Source: Berkiella sp963803015 (GTDB lineage Bacteria; Pseudomonadota; Gammaproteobacteria; Berkiellales; Berkiellaceae). Taken from it: a stretch of DNA of 64,000 nucleotides. The stretch is taken from NCBI GenBank assembly GCA_963803015.1, contig CAWDKV010000011.1, forward strand, positions 248,001-312,000, in the 5' to 3' direction. The position numbers and the translations under genes are program-made. The notes beneath the pieces were generated by a model, which was not told the origin of the DNA, searched no databases, and was given only the letters and a program-made list of their open reading frames with translations. Positions 1-9,203 of the stretch are shown piece by piece. Position 1 is the stretch's first letter. Every line of letters starts with the position of its first letter.

Positions 1-1
1 T

Positions 2-802
2 ATGGTGCATAAACCGGTTGATAGTGTTCCTTATGCCCTTTATTTAAGATTGGTAGAAAATCATAGTGCTTTATTTTCTTCCGCTGAATGGTATCTTCTC
101 CTAACAAAAGCAGTTGGCATGGAAAATCCCGCGTTGCTTCAAAAGGTGTTTGAAAAATTAACCTGCGAAAGATATGTCGAAGAAGATAATCTTAAGATGC
201 TAGATTGTGTCATTAAAGCGGGTTATCCAGAACGTGTGCTTACTTTGCTGAATAATCATTATACTAAAATACCCTGGGCCAAAGCAGGCCATGCGCTAAT
301 TAGCGCTCTTCGCTTGAGCTTGTTCGATTCTGCCGAAGTGTTGTTGCATCGTTTTAAAAATGCGATTTCGCAAGAGGATTTGGTAGAGGCTTATCGTAAA
401 GCAAAAGCAGATCCGAATACGCCTATTGAAACAAAACAGGCACTCTTTGAAGCACTCACTTGGCCTAGAAAATTACGACATGAAAATCCTTATCGTGTAT
501 GCGCTTATTATATAAAGGTTTTATGGCATAAAATCAGAGGAATTAAGCAGGATGAAGAGAGTTCGCCTTTCTATCAACCTGCTGCTGAACCCTCAGAAGA
601 TGATGAGATTGTTTTGACCCAAAATCCCCCTTCCTTGCGATTCTCAGTAAGCGATGATTTTTCAGATGATGTTTCATCTGAACTAGAGGGCGTGCTGATC
701 CAGGGCTTTCCAAAAAATGAACAGTACTCCTCTGAAGACGAGAGAACTTTGACGTTACCCGAAGCACCCGTGAGTAATTTGACCTCAAAGTTGTCTTGCT
801 AG
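2..802 (+). CDS. Unknown helical protein, possibly 5'-truncated by the window edge
   Basis: A 266-residue reading frame opens with ATG at the second base, so no ribosome binding site can be seen and the true start may lie upstream. I do not recognise the family. The first 170 residues look mainly alpha-helical, with several Leu-rich segments reminiscent of helical-repeat proteins. The last 80 residues are acidic, Ser-rich and probably disordered. There is no signal peptide or clear membrane segment. A soluble helical protein with an acidic disordered tail next to a Ras-like gene and within 20 kb of a Dot/Icm system could be a secreted effector, but that is only inference from context. Confidence 0.6.
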   Translation: MVHKPVDSVPYALYLRLVENHSALFSSAEWYLLLTKAVGMENPALLQKVFEKLTCERYVEEDNLKMLDCVIKAGYPERVLTLLNNHYTKIPWAKAGHALISALRLSLFDSAEVLLHRFKNAISQEDLVEAYRKAKADPNTPIETKQALFEALTWPRKLRHENPYRVCAYYIKVLWHKIRGIKQDEESSPFYQPAAEPSEDDEIVLTQNPPSLRFSVSDDFSDDVSSELEGVLIQGFPKNEQYSSEDERTLTLPEAPVSNLTSKLSC

Positions 803-841
803 GGGCTATCTCATACTTAGTGCGCTTAGCTCTTGTCCAAT

Positions 842-888
842 CCCTTCTCCCCCTTAAGGTGGGAGAAGGTTAGGATGAGGGGGTAAGT
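842..888. repeat. REP-like imperfect palindrome
   Basis: The intergenic stretch contains CCTTCTCCCCCTTAAGG followed by its imperfect complement GTGGGAGAAGG, then GATGAGGGGG. This CTCCC/GGGAG palindrome around a central TTAAGG resembles short repetitive extragenic palindromes of many gammaproteobacteria. No second copy was seen in this window, so assignment rests on form only. It could fold in the transcript downstream of the first gene. Confidence 0.45.
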
Positions 889-1000
889 AAATAAAATATG
901 ATATCGCGTTGATTAAATGCACAGTATATAAGTCTAATTTTTATTGAATTGTACTAATATTTTTAGTACTAATTAAAAATTATATTTAAGAGGATATTCT

Positions 1001-1675
1001 ATGACTCAAGGCGATTACTCATACAGTTTGAAGGTTGGGGTCTTTGGTGATAAAAATTCAGGAAAGAAAAAGTTAATTGGTGCGCTTGCGGGCGATTTGT
1101 ACAGTGATCCAATCAGTAGCGATGTACGAACGGCTTTCACCAGCGATGGAACTGATGGAACTGCTAGATTAATGATATATGCACCTACTAAAATAGATTC
1201 TTTTACAAGGGGGTTACATGCAGCATTGATCTGCGTTGATCTAACAGATCCAGAAGGTTTGATCAAAGCAAAAAAACAGCTTGATGATTGTAGAGCTGGC
1301 CTCCTCCCCGAAACCAAAATTATATTAGTTGGCACAAAATCTGATGCCAGTGATCGAAAAATCCCAGAAGCGGCTCTTCAGCAATTTGCTCACACAGAAA
1401 ATGTAACAAGCACCTTAGTATCGGTAAAAAATAATAATAACATAGATGAATTAAGAGAACTTGTTACCCGTCAAGTCTTAGCTAACCTGCCAGTAGCTAA
1501 CAAGTCGACTGCTGCCGGCGAAAGTACGCGAGCTGCAGCTAGTTCTTCTTCTTCAAATCAACGTAAACCTGGGATCTTCAATTATTTAAAAAGTAAATTA
1601 ACGGGTAAGAAAGAAGAAACTCCTTCAGCAGCAGCTAGCCCTTCTGATACAAGTAAAAGAAGACCACGGTCATGA
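1001..1675 (+). CDS. Ras/Rab-like small GTPase-fold protein with degenerate P-loop
   Basis: The 224-aa product begins with a beta-strand and a P-loop-like GDKNSGKK (residues 16-23). The Ser/Thr that normally follows GK is Lys here. A TKSD (112-115) sits where the guanine-specificity NKxD motif belongs, after a hydrophobic strand IILVG, and the spacing fits a small GTPase. The DxxG switch II motif is not evident. The C-terminal 60 residues are Ser/Ala/Lys-rich and end in a basic cluster, similar to hypervariable tails but without a CaaX box. A GAGGA ribosome binding site precedes the ATG. It may be a eukaryote-like effector or a pseudo-GTPase, and nucleotide binding cannot be assumed. Its stop lies 4 bp from the convergent transporter gene. 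Confidence 0.6.
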   Translation: MTQGDYSYSLKVGVFGDKNSGKKKLIGALAGDLYSDPISSDVRTAFTSDGTDGTARLMIYAPTKIDSFTRGLHAALICVDLTDPEGLIKAKKQLDDCRAGLLPETKIILVGTKSDASDRKIPEAALQQFAHTENVTSTLVSVKNNNNIDELRELVTRQVLANLPVANKSTAAGESTRAAASSSSSNQRKPGIFNYLKSKLTGKKEETPSAAASPSDTSKRRPRS

Positions 1676-1678
1676 GGA

Positions 1679-3040
1679 TTAGAAAAAATTCGCTATGAGC
1701 ACCACTAAAATCCCAAGGGGTGCCACATAGCGAATGCTAAACCGCCAAGTTTGGTAAAGCCATTCTGGCTGGTTACCAAATTCGTTTCTCACATGCTTAT
1801 CTTGCATTTTCCAACCCACAAAGACACAAAACAAAAAGGCGCCTATAGGCAATAAAATATTGGTAGAGATATCGGTAATGGCTGTAAAAATAGTCCATTT
1901 ACCAAAGAGCTTAATATCTGCCCAATAGTTAAAAGAGTAGACACTGGCCAGGCCTAAGAACCAAGCAAATAAGCCAACGCAAAACGCACCGCGTTTACGT
2001 GATATTTTCCATCTTTCTTCTAAGAGCGCCACCAAAGGCTCTCCCATCGAGATAGAAGAGGTCCAGGCTGCAAAAATAAGTAAGATGAAAAATAAACTGC
2101 CAATAAAGCCTGAAAAGGGCATATGGCTAAAAGAAATAGGCAAGATATGAAACATCAAGCCTGGGCCGCCTTCAGGGGTAAGGCCATGCGAGTAAACGAT
2201 GGGGAAAATGGCAAGGCCGGCTAAAAATGCGACTAGCACATCTAAAATCGTAATAATGAGCACATTATTAACAATGTTAACTTCTCTTGAGAGGTAGGAG
2301 CCATAAATCAAAATAGCGCCAGCACCTGTTGCCAGCGAAAAAAACGCTTGCCCTAAAGCATCGACTACAGCGCGCAAGGTGATTTCTTCTAGTTTAAAAG
2401 AAAATAAATAACGCCAAGCCGAGAAAAAATCTCCTTTGAATGCGGCAAAAATAACCAGAAAAATTAAGATTAAAAATAAAGCAGGCATCATCCATTCTGA
2501 TGCTTTTTCTATGCCTTTATTAATCCCTAAAGCGACGACGCCCATGGTGAGCATAATAAAAATGCTATGCCAGAGTAATAGTTGATTGGGGGAAGCGAGT
2601 AAGGTTTCCCAAATGGTTAAAATGGTGGTGGGTGTTGCATTGGTAAATAAGCCATCGATGGCATAAAAAAGATAGGCGATAGACCAACCGGCTACCACAC
2701 TATAAAAACTAAGTACCAAAATTAAGGTGACTGAACCAAGCCAGCCTAGCCCTTGCCAGCGTGGAGAACAATTTGCTTCAATGGCAAGGGTTGCAATAGA
2801 GTTAACTGCATTTTGTCTGCCCCGTCGCCCCATAATGAGTTCAGCTATCATCGCAGGCACGCCGACCGTAAAGATAAAAAACAGATATAAGAGAACAAAA
2901 ATTCCGCCGCCATTGTTGCCAGCCATATAAGGAAACTTCCAAATATTGCCAAGCCCTACAGCAGCCCCTGCTGTGACCATAATAAAAGCAAAACGGGAGG
3001 ACCATTGACTACGTTTGGATTGCGCTGCGGTGACTGACAT
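1679..3040 (-). CDS. Sodium-dependent transporter, neurotransmitter:sodium symporter (NSS/SNF) family
   Basis: The 453-aa polytopic membrane protein starts with the NSS signature: a short polar N-terminus, then RFAFIMVTAGAAVGLGNIWK and FPYMAGNNGGG. This is the unwound TM1 that binds Na+ and substrate in LeuT-like proteins. About 11-12 hydrophobic segments follow, and the length suits bacterial NSS members. It should import an amino acid or a related small molecule across the inner membrane with Na+; the substrate cannot be read from sequence. The gene stands alone, convergent with the Ras-like gene and divergent from the exonuclease gene. Confidence 0.9.
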   Translation of the reverse strand: MSVTAAQSKRSQWSSRFAFIMVTAGAAVGLGNIWKFPYMAGNNGGGIFVLLYLFFIFTVGVPAMIAELIMGRRGRQNAVNSIATLAIEANCSPRWQGLGWLGSVTLILVLSFYSVVAGWSIAYLFYAIDGLFTNATPTTILTIWETLLASPNQLLLWHSIFIMLTMGVVALGINKGIEKASEWMMPALFLILIFLVIFAAFKGDFFSAWRYLFSFKLEEITLRAVVDALGQAFFSLATGAGAILIYGSYLSREVNIVNNVLIITILDVLVAFLAGLAIFPIVYSHGLTPEGGPGLMFHILPISFSHMPFSGFIGSLFFILLIFAAWTSSISMGEPLVALLEERWKISRKRGAFCVGLFAWFLGLASVYSFNYWADIKLFGKWTIFTAITDISTNILLPIGAFLFCVFVGWKMQDKHVRNEFGNQPEWLYQTWRFSIRYVAPLGILVVLIANFF

Positions 3041-3131
3041 GGGATGATTTTTCTCTTAAATATCGAAACCAAGCATAGTATCAAATATGATTGAGACTAA
3101 ATATACTCTTTCCACTCAGTAAGGAAGCCTA

Positions 3132-3908
3132 ATGAATATCCTTGTATTCGACATTGAGACCATCCCAGATATTGAAGGCGGCAGGCGCATACTCAACCTA
3201 CCCGATTTATCTGATGTAGAAGTGGCTAACGCTATGCAAAGCTTGAGTAAAGAAGCCACTGGGCAGACTTTTATGCGCCACCATTTGCATAAAATAGTGG
3301 CGATTTCCATTGTGTTGCGTAAGGGGGATTTATTTAACGTTTGGTCTTTGGGCTCTCTTGAAGCCAGTGAGTCTGAGCTGATTGAACGGTTTTATGCCGG
3401 GATAGAAAAATATAAGCCGAGCTTAGTGTCATGGAACGGCTCTGGTTTTGATTTGCCGGTATTACATTATCGTGCTTTACTGCACGGGGTGCAGGCTCCC
3501 ACTTATTGGGATAGCGGAGAGATCGAATCCACCTTTAAGTATAACAACTACCTCAATAGATACCATACTCGGCATGTGGACTTAATGGATACGCTCGCAG
3601 CCTACCAGCAAAAGGCCTTTGCTCGCTTGGATGAGATTGCAACCCTGTTAGATCTCCCCGGAAAAATGGGGATGAGTGGGGCAGATGTTTTTAACCAATA
3701 CTGCCAAGGTAATCTCAAAGGGATCCGCGACTATTGCGAAATCGATGTTTTAAATACCTACCTTATTTATCTGCGTTTTCAGTTGATAAGAGGACATTTC
3801 ACCCATGAGGACTATCAACGTGAGATTGAAGCAGTAAAAACCTTTTTACAAAAAGGGTCTTTTTCTCATTTTCAAGCGTTTCTCAACGCTTGGCAAAGCA
3901 GAACATGA
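3132..3908 (+). CDS. Predicted DEDDy 3'-5' exonuclease (PolB-like)
   Basis: The 258-aa protein carries the DEDDy exonuclease motifs in order. Exo I is FDIETIPD with D7 and E9. Exo II is SWNGSGFDLPVLHYR near residue 105. Exo III is YCEIDVLNTYLIY near residue 200, with the Tyr and Asp spaced as in DEDDy enzymes. It lacks any polymerase domain, matching the stand-alone 'predicted 3'-5' exonuclease related to PolB' family. The substrate (DNA or RNA) is not evident. An AAGGAAG ribosome binding site precedes the ATG. rlmD follows 42 bp downstream in the same direction, so the two may be cotranscribed. Confidence 0.85.
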   Translation: MNILVFDIETIPDIEGGRRILNLPDLSDVEVANAMQSLSKEATGQTFMRHHLHKIVAISIVLRKGDLFNVWSLGSLEASESELIERFYAGIEKYKPSLVSWNGSGFDLPVLHYRALLHGVQAPTYWDSGEIESTFKYNNYLNRYHTRHVDLMDTLAAYQQKAFARLDEIATLLDLPGKMGMSGADVFNQYCQGNLKGIRDYCEIDVLNTYLIYLRFQLIRGHFTHEDYQREIEAVKTFLQKGSFSHFQAFLNAWQSRT

Positions 3909-3950
3909 TAAGATCTAGAGCATTATAAGTTAGTATTTAAGGTGATAAAA

Positions 3951-5420
3951 ATGTCTCGCAAAAGAAATTCCTTGGTCAATACCGAGCTTAACCTTGAAAT
4001 CCAAAGCTTATCGCACGATGGCCGGGGAATTGCACGATTTGACGAAAAGGTCTGTTTTGTATTTGGCGCACTCCCTGGAGAAAGCGTCAAAGCGAGAGTA
4101 ACTCGATCACACTCAAGATATTTGGAAGCAACGACAACAGAGCTTGTAACCTCTTCTGCTGAGCGCGTTAATCCCATATGTGATTTTTTTGGCTTATGCG
4201 GCGGTTGTCAATTGCAGCATTTACAAAAACCGTTACAAATTGAGTATAAAACACAGTTTTTAAAAGATTTGCTCAAAAATGCCAAAGTAGAGGCGAAACA
4301 ATTTGCTCCGCCTTTGCAAGGACAAGACAAGGGTTATCGACAAAAAGCACGTCTAGGCGTACGTTACCTTGAAAGTAAAGACGAATTGTTAATAGGATTC
4401 AGAGAGCAAAGTGCCAATAAAATAGCGCGCATAGAAAGTTGTAAAATACTCAATCAACGCGTGGGGGATAATCTAGATAAACTCAAAGCTTTACTTTTGC
4501 AGCTCAGCATTAAAAAGCATATTCCCCAGATAGAAGTTTCTATTGGCGATAAAATAGTGGCGCTTGTCTTTCGTCACCTCGAACCTTGTCCACCAGAAGA
4601 TGTGGCTTTATTACAGCGTTTTGGCAAAGAAAACGACTATGCCATCTATTTACAGCCCCAAGGCCATGATAGTGTACATAAAATAGAGGACGCGAATACG
4701 CCATTTCATTTATCTTATGCTTTAACAGATCAAAATCTGCAATTTGATTTTCATCCGCTGGATTTTATCCAGGTGAACCCGCACATGAACCAACAGATGA
4801 TTAATCAAGCATTAGAATGGCTGTCCCCACAAAACGATGAGACACTTTTGGATCTTTTTTGTGGGCTAGGGAATTTTAGTCTACCCTTCTCGAGAATGCT
4901 CGCAAAAGTGATTGGTGTGGAAGGATCGCAAACGATGGTGCAGCGTGCTGCTGAAAACGCAGCATTAAATGAAATCAAAAACGCGTCATTTCATGCTTTT
5001 GATTTAACTAAACCTTGTCAAAAGGAAGAATGGGCTTCTCTCAAAGTTGACAAAATTCTCTTAGATCCCCCCAGAAGTGGTGCTAAAGAGATAATTGTTC
5101 AGCTAAAACAATTTGAAGCAAAAGAGATTTTATATATTTCTTGTAACCCGGCTACTTTCGCCAGAGACGCTGATATTTTAGTAAACCAACTGGGATATCA
5201 TTTAATAAAAGTGGGTCTCATGGATATGTTTCCACATACTGCCCATGTTGAAGTGATGGGGTTATTCTCAAAGTTAAAAAAGGCTAGGAGTTTACCCAAA
5301 GCAGATGATTTTTCGGCTAGGCGCCAAGCTCCTGAGGCCCCAGGAACGTACGCTTTGGTACGTGACTGGGCTGAAAGAGCGCAGGCAACAACGCTGAAAA
5401 TTCATATGGGAAGGGTATAA
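3951..5420 (+). CDS. rlmD: 23S rRNA (uracil-1939-C5)-methyltransferase RlmD, with a repeat-derived C-terminal extension
   Basis: RlmD uses S-adenosylmethionine to methylate U1939 of 23S rRNA. An N-terminal TRAM-like domain is followed by cysteines about 77, 83, 86 and 164 that match the [4Fe-4S] cluster. The SAM motif LLDLFCGLGNFSLPF and the catalytic-Cys motif YISCNPATFARD follow. ATG at 3951 is preferred over GTG at 3942 because AAGGTG lies 6 bp upstream of the ATG. The family normally ends about where LFSKLK occurs (E. coli RlmD is 433 aa). Here about 45 further residues, including ARRQAPEAPGTYALVRDW, are encoded by an interspersed repeat whose conserved end supplies the stop codon. relA starts 2 bp later. 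Confidence 0.93.
   Translation: MSRKRNSLVNTELNLEIQSLSHDGRGIARFDEKVCFVFGALPGESVKARVTRSHSRYLEATTTELVTSSAERVNPICDFFGLCGGCQLQHLQKPLQIEYKTQFLKDLLKNAKVEAKQFAPPLQGQDKGYRQKARLGVRYLESKDELLIGFREQSANKIARIESCKILNQRVGDNLDKLKALLLQLSIKKHIPQIEVSIGDKIVALVFRHLEPCPPEDVALLQRFGKENDYAIYLQPQGHDSVHKIEDANTPFHLSYALTDQNLQFDFHPLDFIQVNPHMNQQMINQALEWLSPQNDETLLDLFCGLGNFSLPFSRMLAKVIGVEGSQTMVQRAAENAALNEIKNASFHAFDLTKPCQKEEWASLKVDKILLDPPRSGAKEIIVQLKQFEAKEILYISCNPATFARDADILVNQLGYHLIKVGLMDMFPHTAHVEVMGLFSKLKKARSLPKADDFSARRQAPEAPGTYALVRDWAERAQATTLKIHMGRV
5298..5420. repeat. Interspersed GGCTAGGCGCC repeat, copy A (inside the 3' end of rlmD, just before relA)
   Basis: This copy aligns with copy C at 12691-12783. Both begin AAAGCAG, continue GGCTAGGCGCCAAGCT, AGGCCCCAGGA and CGTAC, then CGTGA, TGGG and TGAAAGAG, and end GGTATAA. 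It also shares GGCAACAACGC with copy B. The terminal TAA is the rlmD stop codon, and GGGAAGGG near the end lies where the relA ribosome binding site is needed. Confidence 0.8.
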
Positions 5421-5422
5421 CA

Positions 5423-7633
5423 ATGGTAAAAATACGAGAGGATTTACCGACCAATAGAGAAGGTAGCATTGATATTGACTCCTGGATACAACGTGTAACT
5501 GAAAATCGTGATCCAGTAGACAATGAATTATTACGAGAAGCCGCAACGCTCAGTCTTGAACATGCCGGGCACAATCTGACGCCTGTAAAGATCTCTTGTG
5601 TACGTCAAGGACTCTTGACCGCTGAAGCGTTATTATCTTTAGAACCAGATATTGCAACGATGCTAGCTGCCATTTTATATTTTCCTGCGCAATATGGTTC
5701 TCTCACCCTAGAAGCCATTAAAGAGCATTTTGGTGAAGATGTGATGGTATTGGTTGCTGGGGTCAAGCATATTACTGAACAAACTAGTTTAGTGAAAGGC
5801 CCTCATGCCACAATTACCCATGATAATCTTCGTCGTATGTTATTAGCGGTGGTTGAAGATGTTCGGATAGTTTTAATTAAATTAGCAGAACGAATCACCA
5901 CTTTACGATCAGCGCATGTCCTAGATAGTCAAACTTGTCGCCAACTTGCTCTTGAAACAAGAGATATTTATGCGCCTTTAGCTAATCGTCTCGGAATAGG
6001 CCAAATTAAATGGGAATTGGAAGATTTTGCTTTCCGTTATCTTGAGCCCGAAGCCTATAAACACATTGCCAAATTATTAGACGAAAAGAGAATTGATCGC
6101 GAGATTTATGTTAAAAAAGTGATTGAGGTAATTCAATCCGCTTTAGCGAAAGAAAATATCGAAGGGGAAATTTATGGTCGGGTAAAGCATATCTATAGTA
6201 TTTGGCGCAAAATGAATCGTAAAAATCTCGATTTCAAAGACATTTATGATGTGCGCGCCATTCGTATTTTGGTGCCTGATATTAGAGATTGTTATGGCGC
6301 ATTGGGCATAGTGCATTCCCTTTGGCAGCATATACCTCATGAGTTTGATGATTATATCGCAACCCCTAAAGGCAATGGTTACCGATCTTTGCATACAGCA
6401 GTGATTGGCCCTGAAGGCAGAACAATTGAAATTCAAATTAGAACATTTGATATGCATCAAGAGGCAGAGCTTGGTGTGGCCGCGCATTGGGTTTATAAAG
6501 AAGGTGCAAAATTAGATAAGCAATACCAGAAAAAGATTAATGCATTACGGCAAATTTTAGATGTGGCCGAGCAGAATAAAGACGATTCTGAAGAAATCTT
6601 ATTACAAGAAGTACTAGAAGACAGAATCTATATCTTTACGCCACGGGGCGATATTATCGATTTGCCTAAAGGCTCGACTCCATTAGATTTTGCTTATCAA
6701 ATACACTCGGAATTGGGTCATTGTTGCCGAGGGGCAAAGGTTAATGGGGTGATTGTACCCTTAACCTACCAATTGTCTTCGGGTGAGCAACTGGAGATCC
6801 TCTCGGTCAAGCAAGGGGCGCCAAGTAGAGATTGGTTAAATCCCCATCTTGGTTATCTTAAAACCGCGCGAGCTAGAGCCAAAGTGCATAATTGGTTTAA
6901 GCGTCAAGACAGAGATAAAAATATTATCCAAGGTAAGGAAATTTTTGAGAAGGAATGTAAACGTAGTGGGTTGGAAATTTCTGGTTTAGATAAAATCTTA
7001 GAAAAATATAATTTTAAAACCTTAGATGATTTATATGCAGCAATAGGAGGGGGCGATTTACGCGTAGGGCAGGTATTAACTGCATTGCAAAGATTGGAGA
7101 CACCTCATTTAGAATCGGAAGAGATTTTAACGCAAACATCCAGACACAGTCCTTCGCATTCAGAAATTACCATCCAAGGGGTTGGCAATTTACTTTGTCA
7201 CTTTGGCGGTTGCTGCAAACCGTTGCCTGGTGATCAGATTGTCGGTTTTATTACCCTTGGTCGCGGGATAACACTGCATCGTCAAGATTGCCTTACCCTT
7301 TTAAATCGTCCTGAAGATAAAAATCGGTTGATAGACGTCGAATGGGGTGCCTTGAAGAAAAATGTGTATCCAGTGGATATCAGTATTCAAGCTTATGATA
7401 GACAAGGTTTATTGAAAGATATTACTTCTGTTTTAAGTAATGACAAAATTAATCTCATTTCAGCAAACACTTCCACTAACCGTGATGAGAACATTGCAAG
7501 CATGGTACTGACGGTCGAAGTCTTAGACTTAAGCAGTTTATTAAATATTTTAAATAAAATAATGCATCTCCCCAATGTGATTGAAGCCAAGCGCTTGCAT
7601 GCAGCCGCCCCCTCTAAAGAGCCTAAAAAATGA
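5423..7633 (+). CDS. relA: RelA-type (p)ppGpp synthetase (GTP pyrophosphokinase)
   Basis: RelA makes (p)ppGpp from ATP and GTP/GDP when uncharged tRNA enters the ribosome. The 736-aa order is pseudo-hydrolase HD domain, synthetase, TGS, zinc-finger/helical region and ACT. The N-terminal region lacks the catalytic HD pair: LAAILYFPAQYG stands where hydrolases have HDxxED. The synthetase has EFDDYIATPKGNGYRSLHTA, whose acidic ExDD motif typifies monofunctional RelA rather than RxKD of SpoT-type enzymes. TGS begins near YIFTPRGDIIDLPKGSTPLD. CHFGGCCKPLPGD is the conserved Cys-rich segment, and the ACT domain ends the protein. mazG overlaps its stop by 4 bp, echoing the relA-mazG proximity in enterobacteria. 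Confidence 0.95.
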   Translation: MVKIREDLPTNREGSIDIDSWIQRVTENRDPVDNELLREAATLSLEHAGHNLTPVKISCVRQGLLTAEALLSLEPDIATMLAAILYFPAQYGSLTLEAIKEHFGEDVMVLVAGVKHITEQTSLVKGPHATITHDNLRRMLLAVVEDVRIVLIKLAERITTLRSAHVLDSQTCRQLALETRDIYAPLANRLGIGQIKWELEDFAFRYLEPEAYKHIAKLLDEKRIDREIYVKKVIEVIQSALAKENIEGEIYGRVKHIYSIWRKMNRKNLDFKDIYDVRAIRILVPDIRDCYGALGIVHSLWQHIPHEFDDYIATPKGNGYRSLHTAVIGPEGRTIEIQIRTFDMHQEAELGVAAHWVYKEGAKLDKQYQKKINALRQILDVAEQNKDDSEEILLQEVLEDRIYIFTPRGDIIDLPKGSTPLDFAYQIHSELGHCCRGAKVNGVIVPLTYQLSSGEQLEILSVKQGAPSRDWLNPHLGYLKTARARAKVHNWFKRQDRDKNIIQGKEIFEKECKRSGLEISGLDKILEKYNFKTLDDLYAAIGGGDLRVGQVLTALQRLETPHLESEEILTQTSRHSPSHSEITIQGVGNLLCHFGGCCKPLPGDQIVGFITLGRGITLHRQDCLTLLNRPEDKNRLIDVEWGALKKNVYPVDISIQAYDRQGLLKDITSVLSNDKINLISANTSTNRDENIASMVLTVEVLDLSSLLNILNKIMHLPNVIEAKRLHAAAPSKEPKK

Positions 7634-8427
7634 CAATTGAGAGCCAATTATTAGAAGAATTGCTGTTGATTATGGCAAGATTGCGTGATCCTAAATCTGG
7701 TTGTCCTTGGGATTTGGCTCAAACCTTTGAATCTATTGTCCCACATACTCTTGAAGAGGCTTATGAAGTAGCTTATGCCATTGAAAAAGGGGATTATCGA
7801 GAATTGCAAGGTGAATTGGGCGATGTACTCTTGCAGATTTTGTTTTATTGTCAGATTGCGCAAGAGCAGGAAAAATTTAACATGCATGCTGTCATGGTGG
7901 GGTTAAAAGAAAAACTCATTTCTCGCCATCCTCATCTCTTTGGACAAGTTGTCGTCAAAGATGCAGCAGAACAACATCAACTTTGGCAAAGCATTAAAGC
8001 AAATGAGCGTAAAGAGAAATTACAAGAAAATAACCGTGTGTTGGCAGATATTCCCTTAAATTTACCTGGTTTATCCCGTGCTCAAAAATTACAGCAAAGA
8101 GCTGCCGAAGTGGGGTTTGATTGGCCAAATCTTGAGCCTGTGTTGCATAAATTAAGAGAAGAAGTGGCGGAGTTAGAAGAGTCTTGCCGGGAAAATGAGA
8201 CTGAAGCAATAAAAGAAGAGTTGGGAGATATTTTATTCGTCTGCGCCAATATAGCAAGACATATGAATACCGACGCGGAAGCGGTGATGCGTAAAGCCAA
8301 TGCGAAATTTGAAAAAAGGTTTAATTTTATAGAAGATGCTGTGCAAAAAAGTGGCAAAGCGTGGGATGAATTTACTTTAGAGGATTTGGAAGTGTGGTGG
8401 CAAGCAGCGAAGCGCGTCACAAAATAA
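7630..8427 (+). CDS. mazG: Nucleoside triphosphate pyrophosphohydrolase MazG
   Basis: MazG hydrolyses (d)NTPs to monophosphate and pyrophosphate, and in E. coli lowers the (p)ppGpp effect. The 265-aa length matches E. coli MazG (263). Two MazG domains are visible: N-terminal SGCPWDLAQTFESIVPHTLE followed by EEAYEVAYAI and GELGDVLLQILFY, and C-terminal LREEVAELEES with EELGDILFVCANIAR. Both carry the EExxE...ExxD metal-binding pattern. The start codon overlaps the relA stop (ATGA), so translation is probably coupled. Confidence 0.95.
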   Translation: MTIESQLLEELLLIMARLRDPKSGCPWDLAQTFESIVPHTLEEAYEVAYAIEKGDYRELQGELGDVLLQILFYCQIAQEQEKFNMHAVMVGLKEKLISRHPHLFGQVVVKDAAEQHQLWQSIKANERKEKLQENNRVLADIPLNLPGLSRAQKLQQRAAEVGFDWPNLEPVLHKLREEVAELEESCRENETEAIKEELGDILFVCANIARHMNTDAEAVMRKANAKFEKRFNFIEDAVQKSGKAWDEFTLEDLEVWWQAAKRVTK

Positions 8428-8462
8428 AATATACTCGAAGCTAAAAGTATGGAAAGAGCATA

Positions 8463-8482
8463 AGGGCACATGCGTGCCCTTT
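8463..8482. terminator. Bidirectional hairpin terminator between mazG and the LOG gene
   Basis: AGGGCAC and GTGCCCT form a 7-bp stem around ATGC, with short A and T runs on either side, in the gap between two convergent genes. The T tract is short, so efficiency is uncertain. Confidence 0.6.
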
Positions 8483-8486
8483 ATCG

Positions 8487-9203
8487 CTATAGATCAGACA
8501 TCAACTCGCTTTCTCTAGGGGAAGCAATCGGGCTTCTTTCTTTGTAGAAATCTTGGATAGCCGTGACCACTTCATCTGGTTCATTGACAATTTGGTAGAG
8601 ATTTAAATCTTCTTCATTAATGGTGCCATTCGTCACCATTTGCGCTTTAAACCAATCAAGTAAACCTTTCCAAAACTCAGCATTAACTAAGATGATAGGA
8701 ATGCGTCGCGTTTTGCCCGTTTGTACTAAAGCCAAAATTTCTGCCAATTCATCTAATGTGCCAAAGCCACCAGGCATCACGACATAAGCAGAGGCATATT
8801 TGACAAACATAACTTTACGGGTAAAAAAGTGACGAAAACGTAATGAGATATCTTGATAGTCGTTTGCGACTTCTTCATGCGGTAAGACAATATTTAAGCC
8901 AACGCTTAAAGAGGGACCTTCTTTAGCGCCACGATTACCTGCTTCCATAATGCCAGGTCCGCCACCTGTCACCACAGAAAAACCTGCATCAGATAAAGCT
9001 TTACCTGTTGCTTGCGCTTGATGATACCAGGGGTGATTAGGTTGTATTCGGGCAGAGCCAAAAATACTCACGGATGGCGCAATACGAACTAATCTCTCGT
9101 AACCTTCAACAAATTCTGCCATTACTTGGAATATCTTCCAAGACTCATGAGACATCAAGGCATCATTTATATTAAGAGAGCGAGTTGTCTTCCTCATACT
9201 CAT
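8487..9203 (-). CDS. LOG-family protein (TIGR00730, putative nucleotide 5'-monophosphate phosphoribohydrolase)
   Basis: The 238-aa protein has the LOG Rossmann-fold motifs VTGGGPGIMEAGNRGA and PGGFGTLDE. The latter is the PGGxGTxxE catalytic signature of cytokinin riboside monophosphate phosphoribohydrolases and bacterial nucleotidases such as PpnN. The frame is open further upstream, but ATG at 9203 is preferred because AAAGGA lies about 8 bp before it and the upstream part would run into the ppc coding region. Its bacterial role is probably cleavage of a nucleoside monophosphate to base and ribose 5-phosphate; the substrate is not deducible here. It is divergent from ppc. Confidence 0.88.
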   Translation of the reverse strand: MSMRKTTRSLNINDALMSHESWKIFQVMAEFVEGYERLVRIAPSVSIFGSARIQPNHPWYHQAQATGKALSDAGFSVVTGGGPGIMEAGNRGAKEGPSLSVGLNIVLPHEEVANDYQDISLRFRHFFTRKVMFVKYASAYVVMPGGFGTLDELAEILALVQTGKTRRIPIILVNAEFWKGLLDWFKAQMVTNGTINEEDLNLYQIVNEPDEVVTAIQDFYKERSPIASPRESELMSDL

